Shown: positions 46,703 to 57,642, counted from the stretch's first letter. The stretch: DNA of 64,000 nt from Epiperipatus broadwayi (GCA_028023455.1 JAQFVV010006238.1:6646572-6710571); one strand, 5' to 3'. Notes: generated by a model from the letters alone, not told the origin. Program-made: numbers and translations.

Positions 46703-46985
46703 TATTCATCATCATCAGCTCCATGATTATTTTCAGCTATTATCAATACACTGCAGGTTGAAAGTCATTCCAAGTTTAATCCAGATTTTCCCATCTCTTG
46801 TTTCACTTCACATCATTTCAGCAGATGTCTCTTTCATCCATCAATCACATATGTGGGTTTTTTGCATCTTTTACAATATTTTGGAATTTTGTTTAACTGT
46901 CTATCATACTATCATTCCTTCTACCAATAGGTATAGCCAAGCTCCTCTTTAGTCTTTTACTTCTTTTAATAATCTTACTAACATC
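46703..46985 (-). pseudogene. 3' fragment of an RTE-type LINE (ATC tail)
   Basis: On the minus strand it reads KRLKRSLAIPIGRRNDSM and, after a few residues, KDAKNPHM with LMDER. It parallels the C-terminal RTE-clade pattern 'LKW..AGH..R..D.R......' and 'K..RGRP..RW.D.I' seen better at 58.7-59.1 kb. The short tail (ATCATCATC at 46,703-46,716) matches the other copy. It is frame-shifted and stop-containing. Confidence 0.6.
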
Positions 46986-47121
46986 TGTTTTTTCTCTCAC
47001 CCAAAAATGTTGCTTTCAATTTTTTATTGTTATTCCTATCATACATCTCTCCATAAGTATATAATAATAAGGAAACATAGATTTTCCAATTAAACAAGTA
47101 ATATGACCAAATGTGGTAAAG

Positions 47122-47316
47122 CACAGGTATTGGAGAAGCTAATTATAAATAAGATTAATGGCTGAGCACTTTTGGAAAGTTTTATCTTCTCATAATCATA
47201 GCCAATGAGTTGAATGAGCACACTCACTTGCCATGATTATGAGAAGATAAAACTTCTTAAATATTCTCAATCATTAAACTTATTATTTGTAATTAACTTC
47301 ATCAATACCATAAGTA
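47122..47316. repeat. Foldback made from the PLE-A terminal segment
   Basis: GGTATTGGAGAAGCTAATTA through GATTAATGGCTGAGCACTTT to TCTCATAATCATAGCCA is mirrored from 47,223 to 47,316. Each arm carries the block GCTATGATTATGAGAAGATA, present in direct form at 11,166-11,190 and in complement at 6,520-6,550. It is therefore an inverted dimer of a PLE terminal segment, in the same manner as the hammerhead repeats. Confidence 0.75.
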
Positions 47317-48926
47317 TATATAAATACAAATATATGGATAAAAGATCCATTGTTTAAGATTATTTTATGAATAAATTCATGTATGTCATTTAAAGCAAAG
47401 TTAATTAGACCTACAAACTGACTAAATTAAACTCCGGGCTTTTTTTTCTTTTTTCATGTAAATCCAGTGTTTAATATTTGAACAATCTAAAATTTAAACT
47501 AATGAAAGGATTTATAAACTAAAACAAAATTAATATAACAATATTGTTTGTGTGTACAAGCAGTTATGTCAAACCTTGTTCAGCATTTTGCATGCTATTA
47601 AAACAGGAAAAACTCTCCATCCAATAGTGCCATGTGATCATGTGATATTTTGCATGCTATGTGTAATTTTAAATATTAACCACTACAATGATATACCACA
47701 AATATTGTATTTTATCTTAAAAATTATAAACTTATTTTAAAATATAAAATAATGCTTTGATAAAATAATCAGTTGTTTATTATGTTACCATTTTGCTCTT
47801 TAAATGATAACTGATCTCTAATATACAAGATAAAAGTTTTAACAAAGTTAAAAATAAGTTTAGTATATGCTATTTAACTCAGAAACAGAATAGAAGACTC
47901 AAGAGTTAAACATTTGTAAATCAGCTCTTAGATGAGAAAGTAAAAAAAAAACTACTTTGATCAAGCGAATGAAGTTGATGTTCCATGTAATCAATTGAGC
48001 ACTACAATCTTTATGTGGTATTCCAAGTAAAAATATATTTATTTTATATATTACATTGATTTCAGACAATGTCTTGGAAATTGTCATCATATCTATATTT
48101 ACCTAAGTATTATAGCAGTGTTGTTTTTTCAATGATCTAAAACAATTGCATATGGTTTTATTGCTTGTGAGTTTATAAAATGTTGAGTACCAGAATCAAT
48201 ACTGGAATCTCCAGATTATAAGTAGAATGCTCTACCAACTATCCCAAACTGTGCAGGGTTTTCAACCATCTAATTTGCATTTAATCTAGATTAGACAGCA
48301 ACATTTGTTTTATTGCACTATAGAATCTACTCTACATAAGAATAAACAATAAATGGGCATTGACTAATAGGATAAACAGATTCTAGTGATGAGTTGTAGA
48401 CATTCCTTGTACAAATTCATTTAATAATTTTGATACATTACATAAATGATCTAGAACCATAAGAAAGTATATTTCAGCCCATTGCTTTCTAACAGAGAAA
48501 GGGAAATTAACAAAAAACTGTGATATGTTTAAAATACTTGCATTGATTTGGCCTTTGAGTGAGCAGATAAGATATCCTTTTTTAAAACTCCATCTAATTC
48601 ACATACTGTGCCTAATTTACATACTGGCCTTGCCACTATATATGCATATTTTTAATAGTGCTGTTCTATTCCACACCGTGATTCTGGCAGCAATCTGTCA
48701 AAAGCTGTTTCAGTGCTGTTAAGACTTTATTAATTTTATTTTACCTTTTCATATTAACTTGAATAATACAAGTTTGGTAAAATTAAAGAAAAAAAAGTCA
48801 TTGTGTTCAATTGGATAGAAATATTATACCCAATCTATCACATTGATGCACAAACGTCAGATGATCTTTGGACAAATGATTATTTGATTATTATATACAT
48901 TTTTTAATGTATGTTAAAAATTTCTA
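47317..48926. other. AT-rich stretch; short foldback remnant only
   Basis: AAAACTCTCCATCCAATAGT at about 47,608 is a fragment of the 'CTCTCCAT' foldback family. Otherwise nothing was recognised in 1.6 kb. Confidence 0.45.
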
Positions 48927-48941
48927 TCTAATTAGACTATT
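48927..48941 (+). repeat. Target-site duplication, left copy (hammerhead inverted dimer)
   Basis: TCTAATTAGACTATT is repeated exactly at 49,507-49,521. Confidence 0.75.
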
Positions 48942-49103
48942 TTGAATTTAGATTTTTTTTTACAGTACAGGCTTTTTTCATACCTGCACTTATATATGTA
49001 ATATACGGGGATTTGAACTCAGACTTTTACATGACCCTCAACCATCCATACCATCTCATACTGCTGATTCACTTGATCACACATATTGAAAAGATAAATA
49101 ATC

Positions 49104-49146
49104 ACCAATATAATATTTTGTGCTAAACCAGCACTTGCCAATTGGT
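49104..49146 (-). ncRNA. Hammerhead motif, core mutated
   Basis: On the minus strand: ACCAA, TTGGCAA (mutated CTGATGA), GTGCTGGTTTAGCAC, AAAA (mutated GAAA), TATTA, TA, TTGGT. Helices I and II are perfect but both core boxes are altered, so it should be inactive. It lies in the left arm, opposite the intact copy at 49,388. Confidence 0.8.
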
Positions 49147-49387
49147 CCAGATTATTACCTCCACACATATATACAATCAAAGCTCAGCTTATATTAAGAT
49201 AGCCAATCTTCATACTTTAATGGACAAGCTTCAAACCACTCCACCCCACAATCAGATTTTCAATGAAATGGACGGCTGAAGAGTTGTGGGTCGAGTGGTT
49301 TGAAGCTTGTGCATTAAAGTATAAAGATTGGCTATCTTAATATAAGCTGAACTTTGATTGTATATATGTGTGGAGATAATAATCTGA

Positions 49388-49431
49388 ACCAACTGACGAG
49401 TGCTGGTTTAGCACGAAATACGTCTATTGGT
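49388..49431 (+). ncRNA. Hammerhead ribozyme, type I, intact core
   Basis: ACCAA (helix I), CTGACGA, GTGCTGGTTTAGCAC (helix II, five Watson-Crick pairs and a 5-nt loop), GAAA, TACGTC (helix III, minimal and partly mispaired), TA, then TTGGT (helix I'). All core bases of CUGANGA and GAAA and the UH site are present; cleavage would fall after the TA at 49,426. Helix III is so short that, as known for minimal type I hammerheads in PLEs and metazoan retrozymes, a dimer of two RNA copies may be the active form. Confidence 0.9.
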
Positions 49432-49506
49432 GATTATTTATCTTTTCGACATATGTGATCAAGTGTATCAGCGGTATGAGATGGCATGGATGGTTGAGGG
49501 TCATGT

Positions 49507-49521
49507 TCTAATTAGACTATT
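49507..49521 (+). repeat. Target-site duplication, right copy (hammerhead inverted dimer)
   Basis: This is an exact 15-bp repeat of 48,927-48,941. It directly follows the outer arm end GGGTCATG. Confidence 0.75.
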
Positions 49522-50716
49522 GTAAAATCAATATTGTAAGTTTTATTATTGAATTTTTCTTTATATTAATGTAATACACACATATCCAATTTTACCAAAT
49601 GCGATATATATATATAGTAACCTTCCCCTCTGGTTGTTACTATCCTGGGTGGTCTATGGATATTTTTGAATATCCATTCTTAATATTTTTATATGTGAAC
49701 GGTTATCATATAGCAGTCAATGGGGTTATTTCCTTAATAGTAAAAACACTTAATATTAGATACTAATTAGCTCGATTTTTTTTTTTAGCAAAAGTGCATG
49801 GATGTAAATTAAATATTTGTTGATTAAGGATTGTTTATTATGGACATCCGTTCTCATCTTTATAAGTAGACTCCCAAAGAAAACTAATTTATTGAATGAC
49901 GCATAATAACAATAATGAAATTATTTCTAAATAAATAGTTTTAGAAAAGCTAAGCTAATATCAGATTACAGGATTTTATGGGGCGTCTGTTTAGTTATTG
50001 AGAATACTTCCTTTCTAAATTCTAAAAGATAAGCAATATCAATTAAAAACAAATTATTTAAACGTCTCTCAAATTACATTATTTTGTTCTATTAATCTCA
50101 AAGTACTCATATTTATATTATGCTATATATATATGTTTTGTCAATATTTTTTTATCAAATGTGTTGTACATATACATCATTCAACTTATAATAAAATCGG
50201 GTCTTGAAATTAAGTCTTGGCATTCAACCCGAAATGAAACTTTAGATTTCTTTCCAGTTAGTGAGGAATTGCATACAGTGACTTATATCTTATATTGGTC
50301 ATGAATATTTGTCTATCATAACCACATAATAAAATAAGGATAAGGCTTAATGTATTTATGGAGTATCGGACTTACCGCATAGATTCCCCTCCTGAGCAAT
50401 AAAAAATCATTTGATTATTATTCTATTTATTTAGTAAAACCAAGGGAGGGGGAAAAACTTCTCAAAAATATTCACCCCACCCTGAATGATTGTAATTAGT
50501 TATTTCACTACTATTGGCTTGTGAAAGTATCTAGAGAATTTCTTCTCATAAAATGGACTAATTAAAGCAGTTTATTATATAATAGTACTAATTAACCTGT
50601 ATGGCTTGATACAGTGGTAAAAAGTCACTTCTGACATAATAAAGCCACTTGTTATTTTTAAGTTATTAATTTACAAGTTCAATATTTAATTAACCTATTC
50701 ATTTAGCATACTGAAT
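49522..50716. other. AT-rich non-coding stretch
   Basis: Nothing was recognised in 1.2 kb. Confidence 0.45.
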
Positions 50717-50717
50717 G

Positions 50718-50816
50718 TTTTTTTTTTTTCATATGTCCAAGCATCGGCTGGGAAGCGAACCCAGGACAACTGCTTGTAAGGCAGTTGTGCTAACCATTCG
50801 GCTACCAACGCTTGAC
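50718..50816 (-). mobile_element. tRNA-derived SINE, best-preserved copy
   Basis: On the minus strand: GTCAAGCGTTGGTAGCCGAA, TGGTTAGCACAACTGCCTTA (box A TAGCCGAATGG), then a 5-bp anticodon-like stem CTGCC/GGCAG, GTCCTGGGTTCGCTTCCCAG (box B GGTTCGCTTCC), CCGATGCTTGGACATATG, and a 12-A tail. Both Pol III boxes are in place about 35 nt apart. The family consensus is close to this copy. It is a SINE body of about 98 bp, not a tRNA gene, because no acceptor stem forms. Confidence 0.9.
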
Positions 50817-51039
50817 TAGTATAGAAGGATTTGAACTTTACTTTTTTCAAATGAGTAACATACATAGCTCATATTGTGATTTTAACTTCATGTACACTCT
50901 TCAAAATCTTCTTTTAACTTCCTATATATATATTTCACAAAACAAACATTTAAATAAGTTACTAAGACAATTTACAAACTAGATTATTAAAAACAATCAT
51001 TTTTAAACACCTGTAAATAACATTTACTGTTGTTATATC
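50817..51039. other. Non-coding, with a hammerhead-family end remnant
   Basis: AGAAGGATTTGAACTTTA at about 50,823-50,840 resembles the outer end of the 1.0-kb foldback (AAGGATTTGAACTTAGGA). It is probably a stub of that repeat. Confidence 0.35.
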
Positions 51040-51215
51040 AATGCTAATAAAAAGTACATGTTTTTTACAGATTTACTTAAAAATAATTCTTTAAGGATTT
51101 GGCTTGTAAATTGTTTTGGTAATATATTTGGATTTATTTGTTCTATAAAATAGATTTACATTCTTAACATTACATATTTGATCAGATATAAAATCATTTA
51201 TATGCTTATTAAAAT
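51040..51215. repeat. Unclassified dispersed repeat, copy 3
   Basis: It is collinear with 45,240-45,475: AAAAATAATTCTTTAAGG, TTGTAAATTGTTTTGGTA, AAATAGATTTACATTCTTAA and TAAAATCATTTATATGC. Confidence 0.65.
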
Positions 51216-52810
51216 CATTAATATATATATACGATTAAATTACATATATATCTTATTTATATATGTTTTATTGCTTATGTGATGTATTTATCTATTTTAT
51301 ATAGACCCTATAATGAGATCTGAATTGTGTCTATTTTGTAGTGCATATTTCCAATTAGTTTAAATACAATATATATGTGTGAGTGATTGTGAATTTGTTC
51401 ATATTTTACAAACATTTAGAGTATATATAAATATAAAGTTTTGGATTATTGTTCAGGAACGGCAAACAAATGTTCAAGGATAAGTTGATATCTGAAATAC
51501 ATATGCAGTGTCAAATGCTAGTCTGAATTTATAAGTTTGTATATAGTTTACATATAATAAATTTAGATCATTAATGACAAGTATGATGTAATATTAAATT
51601 TAGCTGATTACTTTTATAAGTAATAACAATAGAAATGCAAACCACTGTCATATCACACCATTACATCATGGTTTTGTAAAAGACATAACTAATAAATGTA
51701 GCAATTTTACTATATGTAAACACAAAAAGCAATAAGTTTTTTAAACTTACATCAGCGCATTAACATCTTTGTTAAATTGCCTAGAAATATAAAATTATCA
51801 TTTCAGTTCTCATAAAGATGGAAATTTTGACAAAGAATGTAATACAGAATGAATTTAGTTGAGACCAGATGTAAATATAGCCTTCAATATGGCTAAGCAT
51901 TAAATTTTATGAGGCAGAATTTCTGTTCATTATTTTTTTAAAAAAGCTTGTGATTTAATAATGTAATATTAAATATGTAATAACTAATTAATATATCACT
52001 TTAAACAACTAATGAATATATCTCTACAAAGCTTATCAAGAGTTTGTTTGCAAGCTCTATGTATAACAATCTCTTTAATCTATATGCAAACACAGAAAAT
52101 GATGGATTTTTCAGATGCTGTTAATATCAACATGAATAATTGACATTAATAATATTTAAAAAAATTGTTACTATTTATATTATTAATTCACAAATAATTT
52201 TTTAAAAATGTGATTTTAATATTTAGCTATACTGAAAAAAAAAACTGAGTTTATTTAAAGGTTGCTTTAAATTATATCATCTGTCAGATTTTTCACCTCC
52301 ATAAGAGCTTATAAAGCAGATGTTAATGATCATTTTACATTTCCAAGACAATATAACAAAAATATTAGGGTATTAATAATATCAGTATTTGGAAAGACTA
52401 TCCCAATAGCTAAAACTTAAACCAAATGACTCTATTGTCAAAGAAACCTCAGAAAACAAAAGTTAGATCTATTGAAGTTGCCTTGACAACAGATTGATAA
52501 TATTCTATTGGTATATTTAAGCTTTGGCTGTTAGAAAGTGATTTAAATATGGAAATTAGATATTGGTATTTTATGGTTTATTATAAATATTTATATAACA
52601 ACAAACAGTTGATTTGGTATACTCAATGAAATGCAAAGTTTTTTATCAATTTTTTTCCAAAAAAGATTAAATTTGTCATCACAAAGTTAATTAAATAGAA
52701 GTGGTATAGCCCAACAGTTTCGTTTTCAAGCAATATTGCTATACTGAAGAATTTGCCACACACACATATGTATAATAGAATGAAGAATTCTGATTATGAA
52801 AGTAGTTAAT
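51216..52810. other. AT-rich non-coding stretch
   Basis: Only a short block near 52,465-52,495 (AGTTGCCTTGACAACAGATT) is reported separately. No gene is supported. Confidence 0.45.
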
Positions 52811-52981
52811 ATATAGGGTATATGAGCACAGACTTTCACACGACCCACTACTCATCACTCTATCTCATATCACTGATACACTTGAACACTTATATGTCAA
52901 AAAGATAAATAATCACCAATATCCGTATTTCATGCTAAACCAGCAATCATCAGTTGGTCCAGATTATCATCTCCACACATA
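52811..52981 (-). mobile_element. Truncated hammerhead repeat unit
   Basis: The outer end block (ACAGACTTTCACACGACCCA), CTATCTCATATCACTGATAC and the hammerhead are present; the unit stops at CTCCACACATATA. A direct TAGTTAAT lies at both edges (52,803 and 52,982), which may be a short target duplication. On the minus strand the unit is therefore 5'-truncated, as expected for incomplete reverse transcription. Confidence 0.7.
52915..52958 (-). ncRNA. Hammerhead ribozyme, type I, intact core
   Basis: On the minus strand: ACCAA, CTGATGA, TTGCTGGTTTAGCAT (helix II with four pairs and one outer T-T mismatch), GAAA, TACGGA, TA, TTGGT. Both core boxes are intact and helix I is perfect. The weak points are the outer helix II pair and helix III. 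It lies in a truncated unit whose own promoter status is unknown. Confidence 0.85.
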
Positions 52982-52994
52982 TAGTTAATGTTTT

Positions 52995-53590
52995 TTTTTA
53001 TTATTAACATTTTTATTAAATTAAACATTAATAACATAGCAAAACATCAAAAGACGTAAATAAATAACATCCTGTGATTTATGTGGCTGCATTTAAGATT
53101 CGTAAATGAGTTTGTAGTGATCGCAAACATTAATTTTTTAAACATTACTTTTTGCCTCATTGTTTTTTTTTCTGGAGATAGAATGACTGACTATTTTATC
53201 TGAGAAACAAAATTGAGTTGTTGCTAAAATAGCAAGCAAGCAGTTTTTGGATATCATGTGTTGGCACAGCAGTGATGAGGTCTTTTACTTACAGATCATC
53301 CATTGCATAAATAGTAGATTGCCTATCATGCATATATAATATCAGAATGAAAATTTGCATGGATAAAAGATGCGAACACATAATTGGGATTTGCCTACAT
53401 CTACGTACATATCTTGTTGTTAACAGCAATATACTGATTTTTTTGGTTGTATCTCACTGGCTATTGACAGATGAATTCACTGCAACATCGATATTATGCT
53501 AATATTAATAAATAGTGAATAATTTCAAATATATATATTTACACACATACAAGCATATATGCATATTTTAAGTGGAATTCCAATATATAT
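52995..53590. other. AT-rich spacer between two hammerhead units
   Basis: Nothing was recognised. Confidence 0.4.
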
Positions 53591-53594
53591 ACAG

Positions 53595-54030
53595 TATTTA
53601 TAAAAGGCTTAAATCCGAAGTTTCAACTTCCCTACATTTATCCAATCTATTTTATCCAATTGATACACATGACCACATATATGTAAAAAAAGATAAATGA
53701 TCTCCAATATACATATTCCATGCTGAACCAGCAGTCATCAGTTGGTTCAGATCACCATCTCCCACACATATGTGCAAACAGCACTCACTTTATATTACGA
53801 TAGGAAATCTTTAAGCTTTAATGGACTAGCTGCAATATTCTCCACTTTCCAAATCTTCAGCCATCCCTGGATTTTCAATTTCTGCTAGTTCTGCATAAAA
53901 TACATATATTGGAGATCATTTATCTGTTTTACAGGTATGTGGTTATGTGTATCAGTTGTATAAGATAGATTGGATAAATGTAAGAAACATGAAAGTTTGA
54001 TTTCAAGTCCCTTATAATAATTACATTAAG
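53595..54030. mobile_element. Inverted-dimer hammerhead repeat with internal deletion
   Basis: The left arm (53,600-53,880) has AAATCCGAAGTTTCAACTTC, the hammerhead (53,703-53,746) and CTTCAGCCATCCCTGGATTT. The right arm is shortened, holding TGCATAAAATACATATATTG, ATGTGTATCAGTTGTATAAG and AAAGTTTGATTTCAAGTCCC. The right-arm hammerhead keeps only its 3' half. The tail ATTACATTAAGTTTAATATA (54,022) is shared with the 56.3-kb copy (ACATTAAGTTTAGTATAAAC). Confidence 0.75.
53703..53746 (-). ncRNA. Hammerhead motif, one core base changed
   Basis: On the minus strand: ACCAA, CTGATGA, CTGCTGGTTCAGCAT, GGAA (GAAA with A13 to G), TATGTA, TA, TTGGA. The spacing is exactly that of the intact copies. The A13 change should abolish or strongly reduce cleavage. 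Confidence 0.8.
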
Positions 54031-56085
54031 TTTAATATAGACAATATTGTACCGGATGAAAGCTTTTGGATTCACATATACTGACCATAACGGCTCCACT
54101 AGTCTGAAAAATTGGAAATAGACATTTATTTTAAAGGGTGGACAGGATATGCGAACCCAAATGCACCGGACTAGCTCAGTCAAGCAAATGAGATCTTATG
54201 TTTTGTTCAGAAAGTTGGAAAGGTAACAACAGAAAACAAAATCAACTAAGTAAAAGGAATAATTAATTTTATTATGGGTACGATTAAATAAACATTCTAA
54301 ATAATAATCTTTAAAACACACTTAAAATGTACTACTCGTACATTCCGTCAAAATTAAACTAAAATATTTTATATGGCATAGAGCACGATTTCCTGTGCAT
54401 GAAAGAGTGCAAAATATTGACAGTAGCAGAAGTATTAGTAAGTATATAGTGATCTCATGCAAGACAAGGGAGGTTAGCTTCCTGCTTATAATCCATAGTT
54501 AGGAAAAGGCTGAATCTCCATATTTGAGATTTATGCAAGCTTATGTTGAAACAGAAGAAATGTGAAGGTAACTTCCAAAACATTCATAATAATAAAAAAG
54601 AGTGTTGAAAGTTATTACTTTCAATTGATTGACCTCCCTCACAGTGAGACAGGCTAGGAGCTCATGATCTACCTATTGAAAGGGTTATAACAATCGTACG
54701 TGCCTCTAATAAACGAATTGGAAGTTCGAAATAATAAAACTAATGACTATTATATTTCATAATAGTCTATTATAAATAATTATAGTTTCTTGACATAAGT
54801 AGAACTAATAATAAAATGGGTCACGAGCCAGAAGTTAATTAAAATAGTCTGTAATATCCAGACTGCTTTCTATAATAAAAAAAGGAATGTGATATTATAA
54901 ATAAAACTATACTATCTTACTTACCAAGACTTAAATGGGACATAGAGTATAGGTTTGAAACTATCACTCATAAAAAAAAATCAAATGCACAGAAACGAAT
55001 TACATAAGATAAAACTTGAAACACATTTATATTTAAAAAAATAAATAAAACAAATTTAGTACAATTAAATTATTTAAATTGTAGAACCTAAGGTACCTTA
55101 ATAATTTACTTAAATGCTAGTGCACTAGACTTCTTGAATATGGTTCGTTAATCTGGATTCCCTGACAGTAGGCTTGGGCGAGTCGGTTAGTGGTTTCTTT
55201 GTAGCTGGTCTTTATAGCATTATAGGCAGTTAATGGAGACACGAGGAGTCCAAACCTGCCCTGGTGAGAAGCTTAGCACATCATGACAGAAGAAAATATC
55301 CCTACAGTAGGTTTAATGTTCATTCTAGTAGAATAATTACCGGATCAGCTTTCAGAATATGCAGGAATTGTTCTCCAAGTATTTTTGGCAGGAATAGTTT
55401 GTGCAAGTATCTTTCAGAGTTGGTGGAAGTATCTCAGAGTTAGTGAAAAAGATAATACAATGGCCTGATTAAGCCTTTTATAGCTGAATCAAATCTCATA
55501 TCTGAACCAATTAGAAAACTTTTTCTTTTTAATTAAAATTTATAAAATTCTCTATCTAGCTAACAATAGTTATCTAATTAACGAAAATAAATTGCCCTTT
55601 ACAGATCTAGGAATTAACTAATAAAAAATTCTTTCCTTTTTGTTTTCTTTCTTTTTAATTATTCTTATCAATCTAAATCCCAAATCTGAAAAGCAATTTA
55701 TTTATACAATTTACTTTTACATAAATTTAAAAAAAGTAATCTTAGTTTTCTTTCCTTTTTTCAAAATTAAAAATCAAATATAGATGTGGGGTTAAAATAC
55801 AATTCCCATGTACATACATATATATTTGTACAAGCAATAAAAAAAACTTTTAATCAAGTTTTACAAACAAAATCTTATAAAAAATTTATTTTGTTTTTTT
55901 CACCCCTATAAATCTTCAATTTTGTAATGGCGTTTTGAAGCATCCATTACAATATATATATATAAATATTACATAATCAGCCTGTATTTTGCCCTCTTCT
56001 TTATAATTAAATGAACATATTATGGTCCTATGTGTAAAGGGTCAGATTGACTTAAGGTCAACATGGATATGAAAATAATATTAGC
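54031..56085. other. Less AT-rich region with a possible minus-strand promoter, no gene resolved
   Basis: Between about 54,100 and 55,500 the G+C content is visibly higher than the surroundings. A minus-strand TATAAAA at 55,477-55,483 (in CAGCTATAAAAGGCTTAATC) is followed by ATCAGGCC about 20 bp on. The segment below it could be an LTR or a 5' exon. I found no protein motif and no matching second LTR. Confidence 0.3.
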
Positions 56086-56089
56086 ATCA

Positions 56090-56365
56090 ACAAGTGTTTT
56101 GAACATTCCATCCTTGAATTTTCAATGAAATGGATGGCTAGAGAGTTGGAGAGTGGAAAAGTTTATAACTGGTCCATTAAAAGTTAAATATTTTATATCT
56201 TAATATAAACTGAGCACTGATTGTATATATGTGTGGGAGATGGTGATCTGGACCAACTGATGAGTGCTTCTTTAGCATGAAATACATATATTGTACATCC
56301 TTTATTTTTTCACATTTATGTAATCATGGGTATCAGTTGTACATTAAGTTTAGTATAAACAATAC
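56090..56365 (+). mobile_element. Single-arm hammerhead repeat unit
   Basis: Starts near the palindrome loop block (GAATTTTCAATGAAATGGAT, GGCTGAAGAGTTG-like) and runs through ATCTTAATATAAACTGAGCA, CTGATTGTATATATGTGTGG and the hammerhead to GGGTATCAGTTGTACATTAA. It matches the 297-bp unit at 13.7 kb in the opposite orientation but lacks the last box B-like piece. No target duplication was seen. Confidence 0.75.
56252..56295 (+). ncRNA. Hammerhead ribozyme, type I, intact core
   Basis: ACCAA, CTGATGA, GTGCTTCTTTAGCAT (helix II with one G-T wobble at the outer pair), GAAA, TACATA, TA, TTGTA (helix I' with three pairs to ACCAA). Both core boxes are intact. Cleavage would follow the TA at 56,290. 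Helix I is weakened compared with 49,388. Confidence 0.85.
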
Positions 56366-57395
56366 ACACGCGCACACACATATGTAGACTACATATCATA
56401 AGAGTGGATGTGTTGAAAAGATTATTGGAGTAATGCAGAGAAGAAAAAAAATCAATTAAATTTGAAGAGATCTTCATCAGACATTAGTTTTGATAATAGT
56501 TGAAAATAATGATTCCTTCATTTAATAACTAAGGCGTTCGTTCAATTTAGAACCTATAAATGTATAATTCTAGTTATAAAAGCTGCGTTATATTACAGTA
56601 GTATTCTTTTAGGTGGTCAATAGATTAATATTATTCAGGAAAAAACTCGATCATCATTGAAATATTTATCTTCTAGATAAAAACAGAAAATAGCCATTTA
56701 CCAGTCAATACTGAATGAATAGATTGATTGATTAATACCCATCAATTTGCAAAAATAATGAAGTTTTATCTAATTTTTATTCCTAGTTTATAAACATAGC
56801 AACACTGTAACTGCTATCCCATGAGACATTTGCTTTAACAATTTGTAATATATTTCTTTTAAATTAAAAATAAATTAATAATATATTATTAATTTTTAAT
56901 TCTCTGATTTAATGATTAGTTTTTATACTTTTTTTTTTTTTAAAACAAGAATTAACATTTGTTCTTAGGGTTTAGAAATTGTTTTAAGTTCTAAACTATT
57001 TCTTTTTGTTGTTCTTTTTTTTTTTACTTTTTAATTACTAATTATTTTTAACAAACACTTATATAACAGGTCATTATTTCTGTAAGAAAGTAAATAATTG
57101 ATAAAATTCTAATTAACCTGCTTTAAAGGTTTATGAAGATTTATAGATAACTTAAAGTAAGCTTTTAAAAATCCATTTAAGAAATGAGATTCATATAATT
57201 AGTAAATTTATTACCATTCGTAAAATTGTAACTAAAGTATTAATTAAGGTGAAATCATGCAATGGTCAAAAGATACAAACCAAATAAATTCAGTATAATA
57301 TATATATATAAAGATAATGTTAAAAGGGTAAAGAACCTTCATAACATCTCTTATTGAGAAATAAGGCATAAGAAACCAATATTTATTAGATTTGC
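56366..57395. other. AT-rich non-coding stretch
   Basis: Nothing was recognised apart from a short (CA)n-like run at about 56,366-56,382. Confidence 0.45.
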
Positions 57396-57398
57396 CAA

Positions 57399-57642
57399 CT
57401 ATCAAGTAGTGACGGTTTTATATGTTCCCCATCCTTTCATATCTATTAGTTAACAATAAATAGATACCCATTAATCAGCCACTATTTGCTAGTTAACTGG
57501 GCTGGTTATGAATCAGTTTACTATCAAGTAATGAGAGTTTTATAGGTTTCCCATCCTTTCATACCTATTAGTTATCAATAAATAGATATCCATTAATCAA
57601 CCATTATTTGATAGTTAACTGGCCTGGTTATGGGTCAGCTTA
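57399..57642 (+). repeat. Tandem duplication, 122-bp unit, two copies
   Basis: CTATCAAGTAGTGACGGTTT at 57,399 and CTATCAAGTAATGAGAGTTT at 57,521 begin two units that share CCATCCTTTCATA, CTATTAGTTA, CAATAAATAGATA, CCATTAATCA and TAGTTAACTGG. They differ at about one position in ten. Confidence 0.9.

Larger units (their letters stand above)
48942..49506. mobile_element. Inverted-dimer hammerhead retroposon with 15-bp TSD
   Basis: The best palindromic copy. The arms 49,020-49,260 and 49,265-49,506 are near-perfect complements (outer ends CATGACCCTCAACCATCCAT and its mirror), with a short loop near GATTTTCAATGAAATGGACG. Each arm has one hammerhead motif, pointing opposite ways. A single-copy extension lies on the left (48,942-49,019). 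On the minus strand it holds the box B-like GAGTTCAAATCCCC and ends with a nine-A run (GTAAAAAAAAATC) just before the duplicated target, like the 3' tail of a retroposon. This gives the element a minus-strand orientation. A transcript would fold into a hairpin of about 240 bp. Confidence 0.85.

Noticed and set aside
46614-46952. Plus-strand open frame of 112 codons as a gene
   Set aside because: It is the antisense of the RTE ORF2 fragment on the minus strand.
50718-50816. A genuine tRNA gene at the best SINE copy
   Set aside because: Boxes A and B are present, but the 5' and 3' ends do not pair as an acceptor stem, and a poly-A tail follows. The same unit recurs six times with the same tail.
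54139-54200. tRNA-like block ACTAGCTCAGTCAAGC, possibly a tRNA gene
   Set aside because: No box B at a proper distance and no acceptor stem on either strand.
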